Positions 1 through 9,034 of a stretch of DNA of 13,277 nt are shown piece after piece; the stretch's first letter is position 1, and every line of letters begins with the position of its first letter. The notes under the pieces were generated by a model. That model searched no databases, was not told the origin of the DNA, and saw only the letters and a program-made list of their open reading frames with translations. The stretch comes from Saccoglossus kowalevskii. Lineage: Eukaryota > Hemichordata > Enteropneusta > Harrimaniidae. Position numbers and translations under genes: made by a program. The DNA is taken from the NCBI RefSeq assembly GCF_000003605.2, contig NW_003116006.1:16141-29417 (forward strand), written 5' to 3'.

Positions 1-1617
1 GGTTTTACCAACATAGTGAACACTGAGTAAACCAAACTTAGAACTCGCGATACTAGTGCAGACGACTATGGTTGAACAACCATGAGAAATAAATGGCGGG
101 ACTTTGGTGTTGCACATTTAGCACAGAAATAAAAGACACGTCCACAGTTGGACAACCAATCATTTTATTATTGGTCACGATGTACCACCGATCATCTCCA
201 CGTTCTTTGTAAACATCACATACACGATGTGCCGCCATCTAATGGTGAGCGGCTTCTTTTGTGCACAACCAGCGTCAACTTCATGAGAGAAACACGACGC
301 CCTTACGAAGCCTGGTGGCGCCCTACTATTTCATCAATAACCAAATATACTATTATCCTGTTCCCGAATTGGACATTTGTTTATTTGGAGTAATTTTCAA
401 TTCTACGCCAGGTCCTTAGAAATTAATGATTCCACGTATTTATTTGGCCGTTATTCGACAGACGTAAAATGCCACAATGTTAATCCGCGAAAATTTAAAC
501 ACACTGATACTGATAATGAATTACAAATTTGCCAAAATATACTAAATTTGCTATCCCATGGAAATAATTGAAATCAAAATATTTGACAATATATTAAGTT
601 TTGCGTCGCATGCACACGATTGAAATATCATATAAAATGGGCTTAATATACTAATGTTGTATTTAGTTAATTGTAAGAACGAGTTTACAACCTGGAATGG
701 CCACGATGTACCACGGATCTGGAATGCTGGTGAAATGTGACTCGATGTAGTGTGACTTATGTGAACCTTAACAAATAGTCCATGAGTAAAACAAATGTTT
801 ATAATAACAACGTCGTCGAGAATGGGCAAAAATATAATTTAGATTATAAACTGGATCAAGTTTGAACAACATTGAGGTATTTAAATAAACAGAGGGTCTA
901 TGAATAAACCAGCCACTGTAACGCTGTAAAAGTATTTGGCAATGTGCCAACATTAATATATTATCTACTATGTCCCCAATTTCACGCAATTAATACTAGT
1001 ATATGTTGGAAACATTAGTTCACTACATACATGTATTTATGACTTTAAATTTGTGAGGTACCATTCCCTAACCTGTGTATTATACACCATTTAATTTCGA
1101 GATGGTGGATGGGTGTTTGGAGAAATTAACCAAAGAATATAATCAATAGACATTGTAATCAATAGACATGCATCGGGGTAAGAGACTTTATTAATTCTTG
1201 AAGGTTAGTTAAATTGTAGGTACGTTTTGAAAAGGGGAACGAAATTGTATAAAATTATATATGTATACTACATAGTGTAGATATGAAAGTCGATTATTCC
1301 AAAACAAAAGTGCTCAATACAAAGTATATGTAGAGCGGGTAGATACGGTAATAGAGGAATTAATGCACAACTACATGGATAATGAAACTGTTTCGTAAGG
1401 TACAAGTACCTCACTCATCGGGAGCTTTATATTTAATAATTCACTGCACCAACGAGCATACATGATAAACTTCGCAAATTAACATGATATCAATCAAAAT
1501 AAAAAAAGTACAGCTTTAAGTGGTAAGGCTTTTGATCTGTGTCGGCATGATGATACGTGTTCATTTCTTTTGTTCAGTATGGAGTGGTGAAGTCTAAAAA
1601 TTATGATATTTTTTCAT
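1..1617. other. non-coding stretch, no gene recognised
   Basis: AT-rich sequence with short open frames on both strands, none resembling a protein family I know or having convincing splice borders. Small repeats are present: a perfect ATGGTTG-AA-CAACCAT inverted repeat at 68-83, and two copies of a 13-base word (aatcaatagacat) at 1141-1153 and 1157-1169. A near-identical word (cacgatgtaccac) occurs near 178 and again near 703. I could not find the missing 5' exons of the downstream methyltransferase gene here. Confidence 0.5.
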
Positions 1618-1929
1618 TCAAATGCATCGTTTGCTGGAGCTACTGTACTGGCTACCGCGAGCATGAATTTTCCATGTTATTCTATGCTCAATATTTTTTC
1701 CAATATTTCTAGAGGTCTGATTACGAAATAAGGCCGCGTGGTTTCTGTACCTTGTTTTGAATTCATTTCCAGTAAGTCCGACGTATGTTTCGCTAGTTTG
1801 TTTGTCTGAGGTCATAGTTCATGTCCCCCTTGGTCCCGCTTGGTATAATATGACGCCAGATTGGCAACACTTCCCGTCCAGTGGGAATGCCGTTGTCTTC
1901 TGGCAATTGCATACTTGCTTGTTGATTTC
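1618..1929 (-). pseudogene. Penelope-like element remnant: Cys motif plus GIY-YIG endonuclease fragment
   Basis: Read on the minus strand in a single frame, this is the C-terminal part of a Penelope-like retroelement protein. It starts with a cysteine-rich linker (CNC, then PLDGKCC, then ILYQA). The GIY-YIG-type endonuclease start follows (ETYVGLTGNEFKTRYRNH), then FRNQTSRN, ITWKI and SSSSKRC. In active relatives the reverse transcriptase lies upstream and the nuclease cuts target DNA. The copy is dead. There is an in-frame stop at 1819-1821 between the Cys motif and the nuclease. The segment between TSRN and ITWKI is shorter than usual, and the typical LSKYIW..LK part is missing. The frame stops right after KRC, before the usual NLCL.EK end. 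No reverse transcriptase is visible upstream (above 1929), where the LTR-like unit begins instead. Family assignment rests on remembered motif similarity. Confidence 0.8.
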
Positions 1930-1995
1930 GTTTTATCAGTTTTGGTTTTCTTAACGCTCGCAATTTGGCGTTTGTTTTTACTGTTTATGATGTAT

Positions 1996-2348
1996 TGTTA
2001 TGAACACTAGCGCTGTGTTTGGAGATCGGGGAACTTCGTCTCGCTTGGCTGATGTCACTTACACGTGGAGTTGCCAGATTCGACCCAAATGAATACACAA
2101 CAGTTCATTACAGATAGTCCAGCTTTATTCACACAAGCTGAGATTACCCCTCGCTGCACTGTTCTCTCGTTCTGCCCACTTACAAAGGTTACCAACTCTC
2201 TATATTAAAAGTCGAAACGACTAAAGCGTGGCGGAGTAAACATGCGATCAGCCAATCGCTGCAGTCGTTGGCACGATCATGTGATTACCAGGGATGTGTC
2301 TCAAAGTTGCCACTACCAAATACAATAAGTTAAAATCTATTTATAACA
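1996..2348 (-). mobile_element. LTR-like unit (solo LTR or LTR fragment)
   Basis: The 353 bp unit is bounded by perfect 6-base inverted termini, TGTTAT at 1996-2001 and ATAACA at 2343-2348. On the minus strand its order fits a retroelement LTR. A TATA-like TTAATATA lies at 2208-2201, an AATAAA polyadenylation signal follows at 2129-2124, and about 130 bases of U5-like sequence come after that. The bases just outside the minus-strand start read CGGGAA, which could be the end of a polypurine tract. Against a clean solo LTR, the flanks (tgtat and ttccc) do not form a target-site duplication, and no primer binding site or gag/pol coding is adjacent. The boundary at 1996 is less certain than the one at 2348; an alternative TGTCA end lies at 2053. 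Confidence 0.5.
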
Positions 2349-3088
2349 TTCCCGTAATATATGTTTATAATTTCCACCCTAAACATGCAAGTTGTTGATT
2401 CTAATCAATAGAACAACAACATATGAACATATGAACCGAATGTGTGAACGTAAAGTCACTATACAGTAATACTGTATACTACATTTGTATGTATTCATCC
2501 AGGTCCCAGTTTTGAATGAAATCGGTGCTTGCATGTTTAAGAAAAGTCAACATTTTTTTTGAAAATGGCATAATTACACTGGATGGGTTTAAACAAAAAA
2601 TAATGTATTCTATCAAGTTGGAATAAATGGCTTATGCATATTCAAAAATTGGTTAATATATATTTTTAACCAAATATGCAATTTTTTTTTTATAAAACGC
2701 TACAACTATAACCCTATCATAACACATGTACATGATCGGCATACCAATAAGTAAATCATTTACCACCTCAGATGATAACAATCCCCTATGAATTAGAATT
2801 GTATACAAAGGCAGAAAGAAAAAAAACAACAGAATTTTTGTTTGCAAGGTATGTCATACTTCAAACTGTTATGAAACGCAAATTATTATAATTTTATAAG
2901 TGGGACATTAGTGAAAACTCTGTGGTTTGAAATCTTGGTGAACTACAATATCTACACTAATGGTACTTGGTCAACTTTACCAATATGTGTAGCTATACAA
3001 ACGTTGACGATAGTACCACAAGTTTTTTTTTATTATATATGACGTCATCAATAAATGTGCATCAATAAATGTATTGAAAACTTCTGAG
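2349..3088. other. non-coding stretch, no gene recognised
   Basis: Very AT-rich DNA with several T or A runs. The only structure I see is a short tandem duplication near 3047-3073, where catcaataaatgt occurs twice with a period of 14 bases. A minus-strand open frame (2653-2847) is rich in I, L, F and Y as expected from AT-rich noise, and I do not call it a gene. Confidence 0.5.
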
Positions 3089-3271
3089 TTATGGGTGACT
3101 GGTTGAGTAGAAATCTTCGGTACATTCTAGTTCAATGCACGAGTCTAATAGCGAACTGTATAATTTGCTAATATGAGGAAGATCAAGAAACCTGTTCATG
3201 GTCGCTGAAGACCAAATGGACTGTAATGTCAGATTTGTACCCTTGTGGTCGGATCTTTTTAACGTCGTTGC
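3089..3271 (-). CDS. possible terminal exon of an unidentified minus-strand gene
   Basis: A minus-strand frame opens after an acceptor-like site (tcattcag, just above 3271) in phase 0 and runs 60 codons to a TAA at 3089-3091. The amino acid mix (ATTLKRSDHKGTN at the start, IELECTEDFYSTSHP at the end) looks more like real protein than the F/I/L/K-rich noise elsewhere in this AT-rich region, and third positions are varied. I recognise no domain. No upstream exon was found on the minus strand between 3290 and 4250, so this may be an orphan exon, a decayed copy or chance. Confidence 0.25.
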   Translation of the reverse strand, partial: ATTLKRSDHKGTNLTLQSIWSSATMNRFLDLPHISKLYSSLLDSCIELECTEDFYSTSHP

Positions 3272-3291
3272 CTGAATGATGTACAATTACG

Positions 3292-4249
3292 TAAAATCTA
3301 ATTATGATTGTAAACTGTTAAAATGTGTTTTATATTGTAAAATACAACTTTTTTTATTTTTCCTGCAAAAATGTAAAATGCTGATAATTTGTTTGTAACG
3401 TGTACTAGCTACCCCCTTCTGTACACCCTCTAGTTTAAGGTAGAGAATCTGATGCAGTTTACCTGACAGGTATTTTAATTAGTTAATTGGGAAACCAAGA
3501 TGACCTCCCTTGTCCACAAAACTATATATTTTCGGAAAGCTCATTGTAAGAATTTTAAAATTTTGTTAGTGATTTAAAAAAAAATAGTTTCTAAACCATA
3601 CTGTTTCCTGTCAAAATTGGTTTATGGGTACATTTGTTTACTATGAAGAAAGTGCCGTCTTGAAAACTGTCTGCCAGTTGTCAATTTTGCAGGGCAGCAG
3701 CTCAAATTCCACTACTTCAAGTTTATGCATAAATTAACACCCAGGCTAGTTGTCTGTACGATTGTTGTAACACTGTTCAACCAAAAACAATGCCCCAACG
3801 GCGTTTTGAAGATAAACACATTGTCAATCATTTGTGAAAATTTCAAAACAAAAGGTCAAAGCGTCTAAAAGCTATTTTTTAAAGTTCTGGGATGTGCACT
3901 AAAAAGAAGCTGAGATAATTGCTAATTTGCATATCAATTCACTCAGTAAGAAGTTTGTTAATACTCATAATTAAAATGCTGTAACAGTTTCAAATTTAAA
4001 TGTATTATCGTTTTGTTAAAAGTTAAATATAGTTCATAATGTGGACATCCCGTCATTTTTTCACCATGTTTCTTTTTTATTATTTATGTACAGCCTTGCT
4101 AAATCTTTCTAAGCATTCAAAAGAGAGAATGTTTGTACCTGTTATCTATATTTGATGACAGCTGGGCATATACGTCATAATAACATTTGACGAATTAAAG
4201 TTTTCAGGTACCTAATCGTAAACATGATACCTTTATGTTTTTTTTATAG
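3292..4249. other. intergenic or intronic stretch upstream of the HNMT-like exons
   Basis: AT-rich, no exon recognised. It would be intron if the 5' exons of the HNMT-like gene lie to the left. A block ending in gtactagctaccccctt (about 3354-3418) resembles a second block at 8246-8280 and may be a dispersed repeat. The 3' end (4230-4249) is a T-rich tract ending in tatag, a good splice acceptor for the exon that follows. Confidence 0.5.
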
Positions 4250-4567
4250 GGAGTAAAGATGCGATGCTCATTAACATACTCATTCAGAAATATCGCGAGA
4301 TTTATTACAAGGTGATAGAGCCGTGCAAGGACGCATGCGCTGAATTCAAGAAAGTTATTCATTCAAATCAAGCCGCATGGAGAGGTGTACATTTCAACTT
4401 CTACGTACAGACGATAGAAGAACATCTAAATGAGAAAGGGGGCATGAACTATGACCTCATCCATTGTATCCACAGTACATATCATATTGCTAATTTGAAA
4501 CAAAGTCTTGTTGAACTTTACCGGATGCTGGCAGACAGTGGGATGTTGTTCATTAGGGTGTCGTCAG
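4250..4567 (+). CDS. HNMT-like: HNMT-like methyltransferase, internal exon
   Basis: This is the middle exon of a class I S-adenosylmethionine-dependent methyltransferase related to histamine N-methyltransferase, which moves a methyl group from SAM to a small amine in the cytosol. It begins after a strong acceptor (T-rich tract, atag) in a phase that needs one base from an upstream exon, and that codon is probably glycine of the SAM-binding loop. Counting from the first full codon, residues 21-24 are VIEP, matching VVEP of human HNMT, where the Glu binds the SAM ribose. Residues 67-79 (YDLIHCIHSTYHI) match human DFIHMIQMLYYV. The exon ends in VSS before the donor gtaagc at 4568, phase 1. Human Gln143, which contacts histamine, is His (residue 74) here, so the substrate may differ. 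The coding exons for roughly the first 65 residues of the family are not visible in the 4.2 kb upstream. Confidence 0.88.
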
Positions 4568-5288
4568 GTAAGCTGAAATGACCGTTGGCATATTTGCCGA
4601 CACATTGTAGTTTCTGTCAGTCAACAAAGAAGCATGACTGTATTGCATCTTGGGAGATGTGTCACTTCCTGTTACAAGTCCATTATTATTTACGATGACT
4701 TGTTATAGTCTATGATATATGACAAATTGTAGCAGTGAAATCGACATTGCGATATATTGTGGTACCAAATTATACAGGACGATAGTATCCTTGGAGCGGA
4801 GCTACGTCTCAAGACGTTCCACGTTGCTAAGACGCGAACAACTGTACCTCGTATTCATTGACGCTGCAGTTCGGCGTCTTCTACACTTGGACAGCGCTTC
4901 CGGTGACGACACAACGCCGCGTATTTCTACGAGCTCTGCGCGCGCTGCTGAGGAGCGCGGAACGCCGAGCGAAGAGCCGGTGAAAATTCGAGAAAACAAC
5001 AGGAACTCAACTTTGAAGTAATCCTGAACAATCAATTTTATATGCGTTACACACGCGGGGTAATCTTACTACACTGTTCAGGGGAGTCTCAACAATCATC
5101 CCAAAGTACCGTTTTCTGAAAGTTTTCGGCCTTTGTTTTCACCGTAATGGTTGCCAGGCGGTGAAAATGCCCGGATGTCCGCCTCGAGAATACAGTAATG
5201 TGGTGTATGGTATATCACGAATATTTTGTGAAAGTAGATACCAATACTACTACTAACAACACGATGTCGCTTTTTCTCTTTGATGTAG
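4568..5288 (+). other. intron of the HNMT-like gene
   Basis: The 721 bp intron runs from donor gtaagc to acceptor tctttgatgtag. Joining its flanks restores a Gly codon and the frame, giving VSS-G-NWEKC, which matches GSSGWDKLW of human HNMT. Open frames inside it (4719-5021 plus, 4802-5035 minus) resemble nothing I know. Confidence 0.85.
4793..5000. other. CpG-dense, GC-rich patch inside the intron
   Basis: About 200 bases with more than twenty CpG dinucleotides stand out from AT-rich surroundings. The patch stays open in a frame on each strand, which is a normal side effect of GC-rich DNA. It could be an inserted non-autonomous element, an internal CpG island or alternative promoter, or a decayed exon. 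I see no terminal repeats, splice borders or known protein, so the nature is open. Confidence 0.4.
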
Positions 5289-5641
5289 GCAACTGGGAAA
5301 AATGTTACTTGAAGACTAGCGAATACTACCACGATCCTAAAACCAATTATAAAGGTGCGTCATTCGTCAAAGACTCGATCGTACAGAGTATACCACGTGT
5401 TACCATGACAACGCAATACAGAGAGATGCCAATAAACGTGACACAGTGTTTTCAAGAGGGGGGTTCCGAAAATGGCGATAAGATGACAGATTTTATTTTC
5501 CAGATTTTAAACTTCCGGAAAACTGTTCCCCAAGAACGACGCGATAGTTTGCTGCGATATTTCAGAGAACAATGCAGTGTGACAAAGAATGGCATGGTGG
5601 TCCTGTACGACGGGGAGGAAGACATTGCATTCTTTAAATGA
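5289..5641 (+). CDS. HNMT-like: HNMT-like methyltransferase, terminal exon
   Basis: Last coding exon of the gene begun at 4250, entered in phase 1 and ending with TGA at 5639-5641. It supplies 116 residues. After the NWEKC start comes a variable middle, then MTDFIFQILNF, and the C-terminal segment with KNGMVVLYDGEEDIAFFK. This aligns with the human C-terminus, where LWDFLTETCNF is followed by KEGKVLFNNTLSFIVIEA. The length is close to the human equivalent, so the 3' end looks complete and undamaged. Human Asn283, a histamine-contacting residue, falls on the DG of LYDGEE and is not conserved. Together with the His at the Gln143 position, this argues for a changed substrate. Identity as an HNMT-family member is fairly secure; histamine as substrate is not. 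Confidence 0.88.
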
Positions 5642-6408
5642 CCTACCTACCTCATTTGACAGAACACAATTTCTACATGGCCATGCTGTAATAGTCTCAT
5701 TTTAACCGCACTGCCTTTATTGTGTTGAATGTACTGTTTTTTTTTTTCTGCCACGTTCTGTTTATACACAGCATTATTGCACCTGCGGCTGTTTCGCCAA
5801 CAAATGATAGTGATCCGAATAATTACAATATTAGATAGATGTTATTAATATATATATTAATGTTATTAATATATATATCAATTTAGGCACTGCTTCATGT
5901 ACACAAGTCAGTGTTCACAAATTAATAATTCGTTTATTAGGTTATAATTTCGTTCCCGTGACTCGCTACCCACACCATATTTACCTTTCACTCATATGTA
6001 TATACTTATTTTACATATATAAGCGTGGATGATCTACCCATCTGTTATTAAATATAGTAACAACAAAATTTCCAAACATGCGAAGTAATATTTGTACTGT
6101 AATAAATGCAACATGTGCAGTATTCGCGCGGTATCCGCATTAGAAGCTTCCTGTCAACAGCCATACATCACTCAGTCAGCAGTTCCATGAATTCGGTTGC
6201 GATTGAATTTTCAGCAACTTAGGGTGCCACCAAGTGACCGAGTCGCGAGCGCGATTTTCAGCACAACGATCGAAGATGGACTTATGATCTTCTGTTGTTT
6301 CCTGTAAAGCCACTAGGTCCGTTCTCCTTGGAAGTTTCATAGGACGATTATTTTACTCATGTCACTACTGCGTCCGAACGAACTTCGAACATTACAAACT
6401 TCCAAGGT
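5642..6408 (+). other. 3' flank of the HNMT-like gene and intergenic DNA
   Basis: Likely holds the 3' untranslated region. Candidate polyadenylation signals are ATTAAA at 6047-6052 and AATAAA at 6101-6106. An AT-rich tandem repeat lies at 5840-5878. Near the right end, a 12-base inverted repeat (CCTTGGAAGTTT at 6326-6337 and its complement at 6396-6407) sits directly beside the inverted-repeat element that starts at 6413. No further gene is recognised. Confidence 0.5.
5840..5878. repeat. two-copy AT-rich tandem repeat
   Basis: The 18-base word tgttattaatatatatat occurs at 5840-5857 and again at 5861-5878, a period of 21 bases. The core is self-complementary and could extrude as a hairpin. 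It is probably a simple replication-slippage product in the 3' flank. Confidence 0.85.
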
Positions 6409-6412
6409 TTAA
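6409..6412. repeat. left TTAA target-site duplication
   Basis: TTAA directly before the left terminal repeat of the inverted-repeat element; matched by TTAA at the right end. Confidence 0.7.
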
Positions 6413-7104
6413 AGGAAACATCAATGCAAACAACATACTGACCCCTAAAGAAAAAGCTCCACAAATGTAGGAGAATGTAATTTACAGGTTTTTGTTATAT
6501 CACTTTTCATTCTCTAGATATTCAACTTTTCAAGCAGAGAATTATGGGTAAAGTATGACATCATAAATTCTGTTGTCAGAAATTGAGAAAATGATTTCAT
6601 CTATAACTTCAAAAGTTGAACTTCAAATTGAAAGTTTGGAAATTGGTAGCATACATGCACTGGTGCCATCCATGTTTATAAAATAGTTGTCATGGAACTG
6701 AACTGTCATGGAACGGAAAATATTTATTTTTATGTTTTTCTACCAAATGCTCAAATATCCTTATATTGTATACAATTTACCAATGTGAGTAGGTTATATA
6801 TGTGATATATTACATGTTGACCACAAAAAGAGGACAAAAAAGTGTCATTCACGACTAAAATATCGATTTTTATTTTTTTAACGTTTTAGCAATATCTTCA
6901 CTTAATGTGTATTTGTAATATTCATGTTATAGATAAAATAATTATCTTAATTTCTGACAACAGATTCTATGATGTCATACTTTACCCATAATCCTTTGCT
7001 TGAGAATCAAAATTAAAAGTGATATAAAAAAACTGTAAATTGCATTCTACATTTGTGGAGCTTTTTCTTTAGGGGTAATTATGTTGTTTGGATTGATGTT
7101 TCCT
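6413..7104. mobile_element. 692 bp non-autonomous DNA transposon (MITE-like) with long inverted repeats
   Basis: The two ends are imperfect inverted repeats of each other over roughly 170-190 bases. The left end begins AGGAAACATCAAT at 6413. The right end finishes in ATTGATGTTTCCT at 7104. Matching internal blocks include accctaaagaaaaagctcc / ggagctttttctttaggggt and ttatgggtaaagtatgacatcat / atgatgtcatactttacccataa. The arms (about 6413-6600 and 6935-7104) enclose some 330 bases of AT-rich DNA with no coding capacity. Both ends are flanked by TTAA (6409-6412 and 7105-7108), the target duplicated by piggyBac-type transposases. A TA duplication (mariner type) would fit almost as well if the element is read one or two bases longer. 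It must depend on a transposase from elsewhere. Confidence 0.85.
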
Positions 7105-7108
7105 TTAA
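7105..7108. repeat. right TTAA target-site duplication
   Basis: TTAA directly after the right terminal repeat, pairing with the copy at 6409-6412. Confidence 0.7.
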
Positions 7109-8431
7109 GTTGTGTCTAGTGTGCACTCAAAGCATAAACCGAACAGCAATGCATGACGGGATTTATTGTAGTGGAGGCAATACACAACTGAGTAAGTAAA
7201 AAGCGGCGCAATGCCTCAGCTATCGATCAGTAACTCGCGAACGCCGTAACGTTTAAATTTTGATTATCGAACAAGTTAGTGAAAATTGAAAGGGGTTTCA
7301 ACTAAGTTTTGCCCACAATACAACTTCAAAAGAAAGTAAAATATCTGAAAAAAGTATCTTGGCATGCTGTAGATATAGCACGCGGTATGAGCTGTTGAAT
7401 ATTACCTTCAGAAAACTAATGATATGTCTTTACTATCTGTACTAAAATGTAATTTGGAATTTATTAATGTTGTTTTCATTGTGCCGGATAGCAGAAATTT
7501 GGTTGATGGATTTTTATTTTTTTAGTGTTTTACTTTGATTCGCGCTGTATGAACTCGATTTGCAGGAAATAATAACAACCACATCTTCCGATGTGTTATG
7601 GTTTTTGCAAATCCTTTGGTCAGTTGAAATGTTAAGTCTTTTATCGTGACCAAATTCATTTTCAATTATTTTGATTGACGGCAATGAACTATAATACTAG
7701 TTATGATGGAAACCGTATACTCGATTAGATTTCAAATTTGGAATCGTGGTCGCATTTGTATCATCGAAGCTAAGATTTGGAGGAAAAATGAATTAAGCTT
7801 GAGTTAGCGAAGGTCACGTGTGGGGGTATCATACGTTTGTTTTTATCTACCTGTGGTGATACTGAGTCCTGTTTAAATAATAAGGTAGTAATATGGAGGT
7901 AAACTATTAAGGAGGTCGGCAAGGGGTACTTTCGTAAGCTGTAATCTATTATTTTTATTTTCGTAATAATGTAATTTAAATAAATAAAAAATGTAAATTC
8001 GTAGACATGGGCAAGATGTAAAATGTAATCAGCTATTTTATTCGTTCGTAATTTGTACAAAGATCTTATTTTTTGTAAGCGTATAAAGCATTTTCCATAT
8101 TAAATGTCGTAATTTGCAAGTAATTTCCAATTCTGATTCTCAAACACAAATGATCAAAAATAGGATAAAAATGTAAAATGTAATTAGGAATTTGCTTTAT
8201 CTGTAAAGCGCAAAAACCAATATTTTACTGTAAATGATACTTTCATTTTATTTCCTGTAGCCTGTACCAGCTACCCCCTCCCCCTATTAACATGGCGTGC
8301 ATGGCCTATTGAGTGAATTTGCACTTTTTTATAAAATATATATTATATTGTCCCTCCGTCTATGCTGATTTGAAATATGTATGCTTAGTACAATTAAACC
8401 ACTCCCTTGTACCGAGTATTCCATAACACGA
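7109..8431. other. intergenic stretch, no gene recognised
   Basis: AT-rich DNA. From about 7950 to 8250 it is unusually rich in the word TGTAA and variants (tgtaaaatgtaat and similar), ending in the block ttatttcctgtagcctgtaccagctaccccct at about 8246-8280. That block resembles one at 3354-3418, suggesting a degraded dispersed repeat. No coding signal was found on either strand. Confidence 0.45.
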
Positions 8432-8437
8432 TTTAAT
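8432..8437 (-). promoter_or_regulatory. candidate polyadenylation signal for the minus-strand exon
   Basis: ATTAAA on the minus strand about 26 bases beyond the stop codon at 8464-8466. It is a common variant signal, weak on its own, but it sits where a terminal exon would need it. Confidence 0.3.
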
Positions 8438-8463
8438 AAAAGTGTATTTCAGAAACTAAATGA

Positions 8464-8737
8464 TTAAGCTGTATTTTTTTCCTCAGTTGGCAAATTAGAC
8501 TGAAGGCTGAAATGCTTGTGGTATTTCATGTAAACGTCTTTGGCGTTTGGTGATTTGAAATAGTAAACGAACAAATTAGGCCTGAAGACTGTCGACAGTC
8601 TATTTGCGAATAAGTAGTCCCCACTATCATGCTCTTCATGCAATGGATCCCTGATGAACACGTTGATTTTCCGAGCTGTTATACAACATGTTAACTTTCC
8701 CCGGTTTTCTATGAATGCGGATGAGTCTGAGGACGAA
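8464..8737 (-). CDS. probable terminal coding exon of an unidentified protein
   Basis: On the minus strand, after a pyrimidine-rich tract and an acceptor-like tataag, a frame runs 90 codons to TAA at 8464-8466. The open frame is closed just upstream of that acceptor by an in-frame TAA, as expected for an exon border. The predicted protein starts serine-rich (SSSSDSSAF), then has ENRGKLTCC, a hydrophobic-basic part (ARKINVFIRDP) and an acidic HEEHDSGDYLF. An aromatic segment (RPNLFVYYF) follows, and the end is polar (NLPTEEKNTA). There is no signal peptide or membrane helix. Composition and codon use look like real protein. I do not recognise the family. No upstream exon was found on the minus strand to the right, and the plus-strand NWD1-like gene starts there. 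It may therefore be an exon of a gene whose other exons lie inside that gene's introns, an orphan copied exon, or part of a mobile element. Confidence 0.5.
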
Positions 8738-9034
8738 CTTATAAATTAGACTAAAAAAATTTAGAAATATTTCACTTTACATGTCTGACGAAACAGTAAT
8801 GATAATCAGGGTTGTTCGCAGTTAGTTGCTAACAAAGATATGGGCATGCGCACGAGAGCTGAAACCGTATGTACACAGTACACGTTAAATCATTATAATG
8901 CAAATTCACTGCTAAGCAACAATAAAACATGCATCTTACTGTACACGGTGTGTCGTGGTGGGTTGTGGACGTAACACCACCGATGTTACCAGCAAGTTGA
9001 CTGAAGTGCTCGCGATATTATCCAGCGCGGCACC

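Noticed and set aside
148-571. Two overlapping plus-strand open frames (148-393 and 377-571)
   Set aside because: No recognisable motif, no splice borders that make sense, and composition typical of AT-rich noise.
551-989. Minus-strand open frames at 551-829 and 768-989
   Set aside because: Overlap each other, are rich in I/L/F/S/Y, and resemble no family; treated as chance.
4719-5035. Opposed open frames in the HNMT-like intron
   Set aside because: Explained by the GC- and CpG-rich patch, which has few stop codons on either strand. The region must be spliced out to join VSS to NWEKC.
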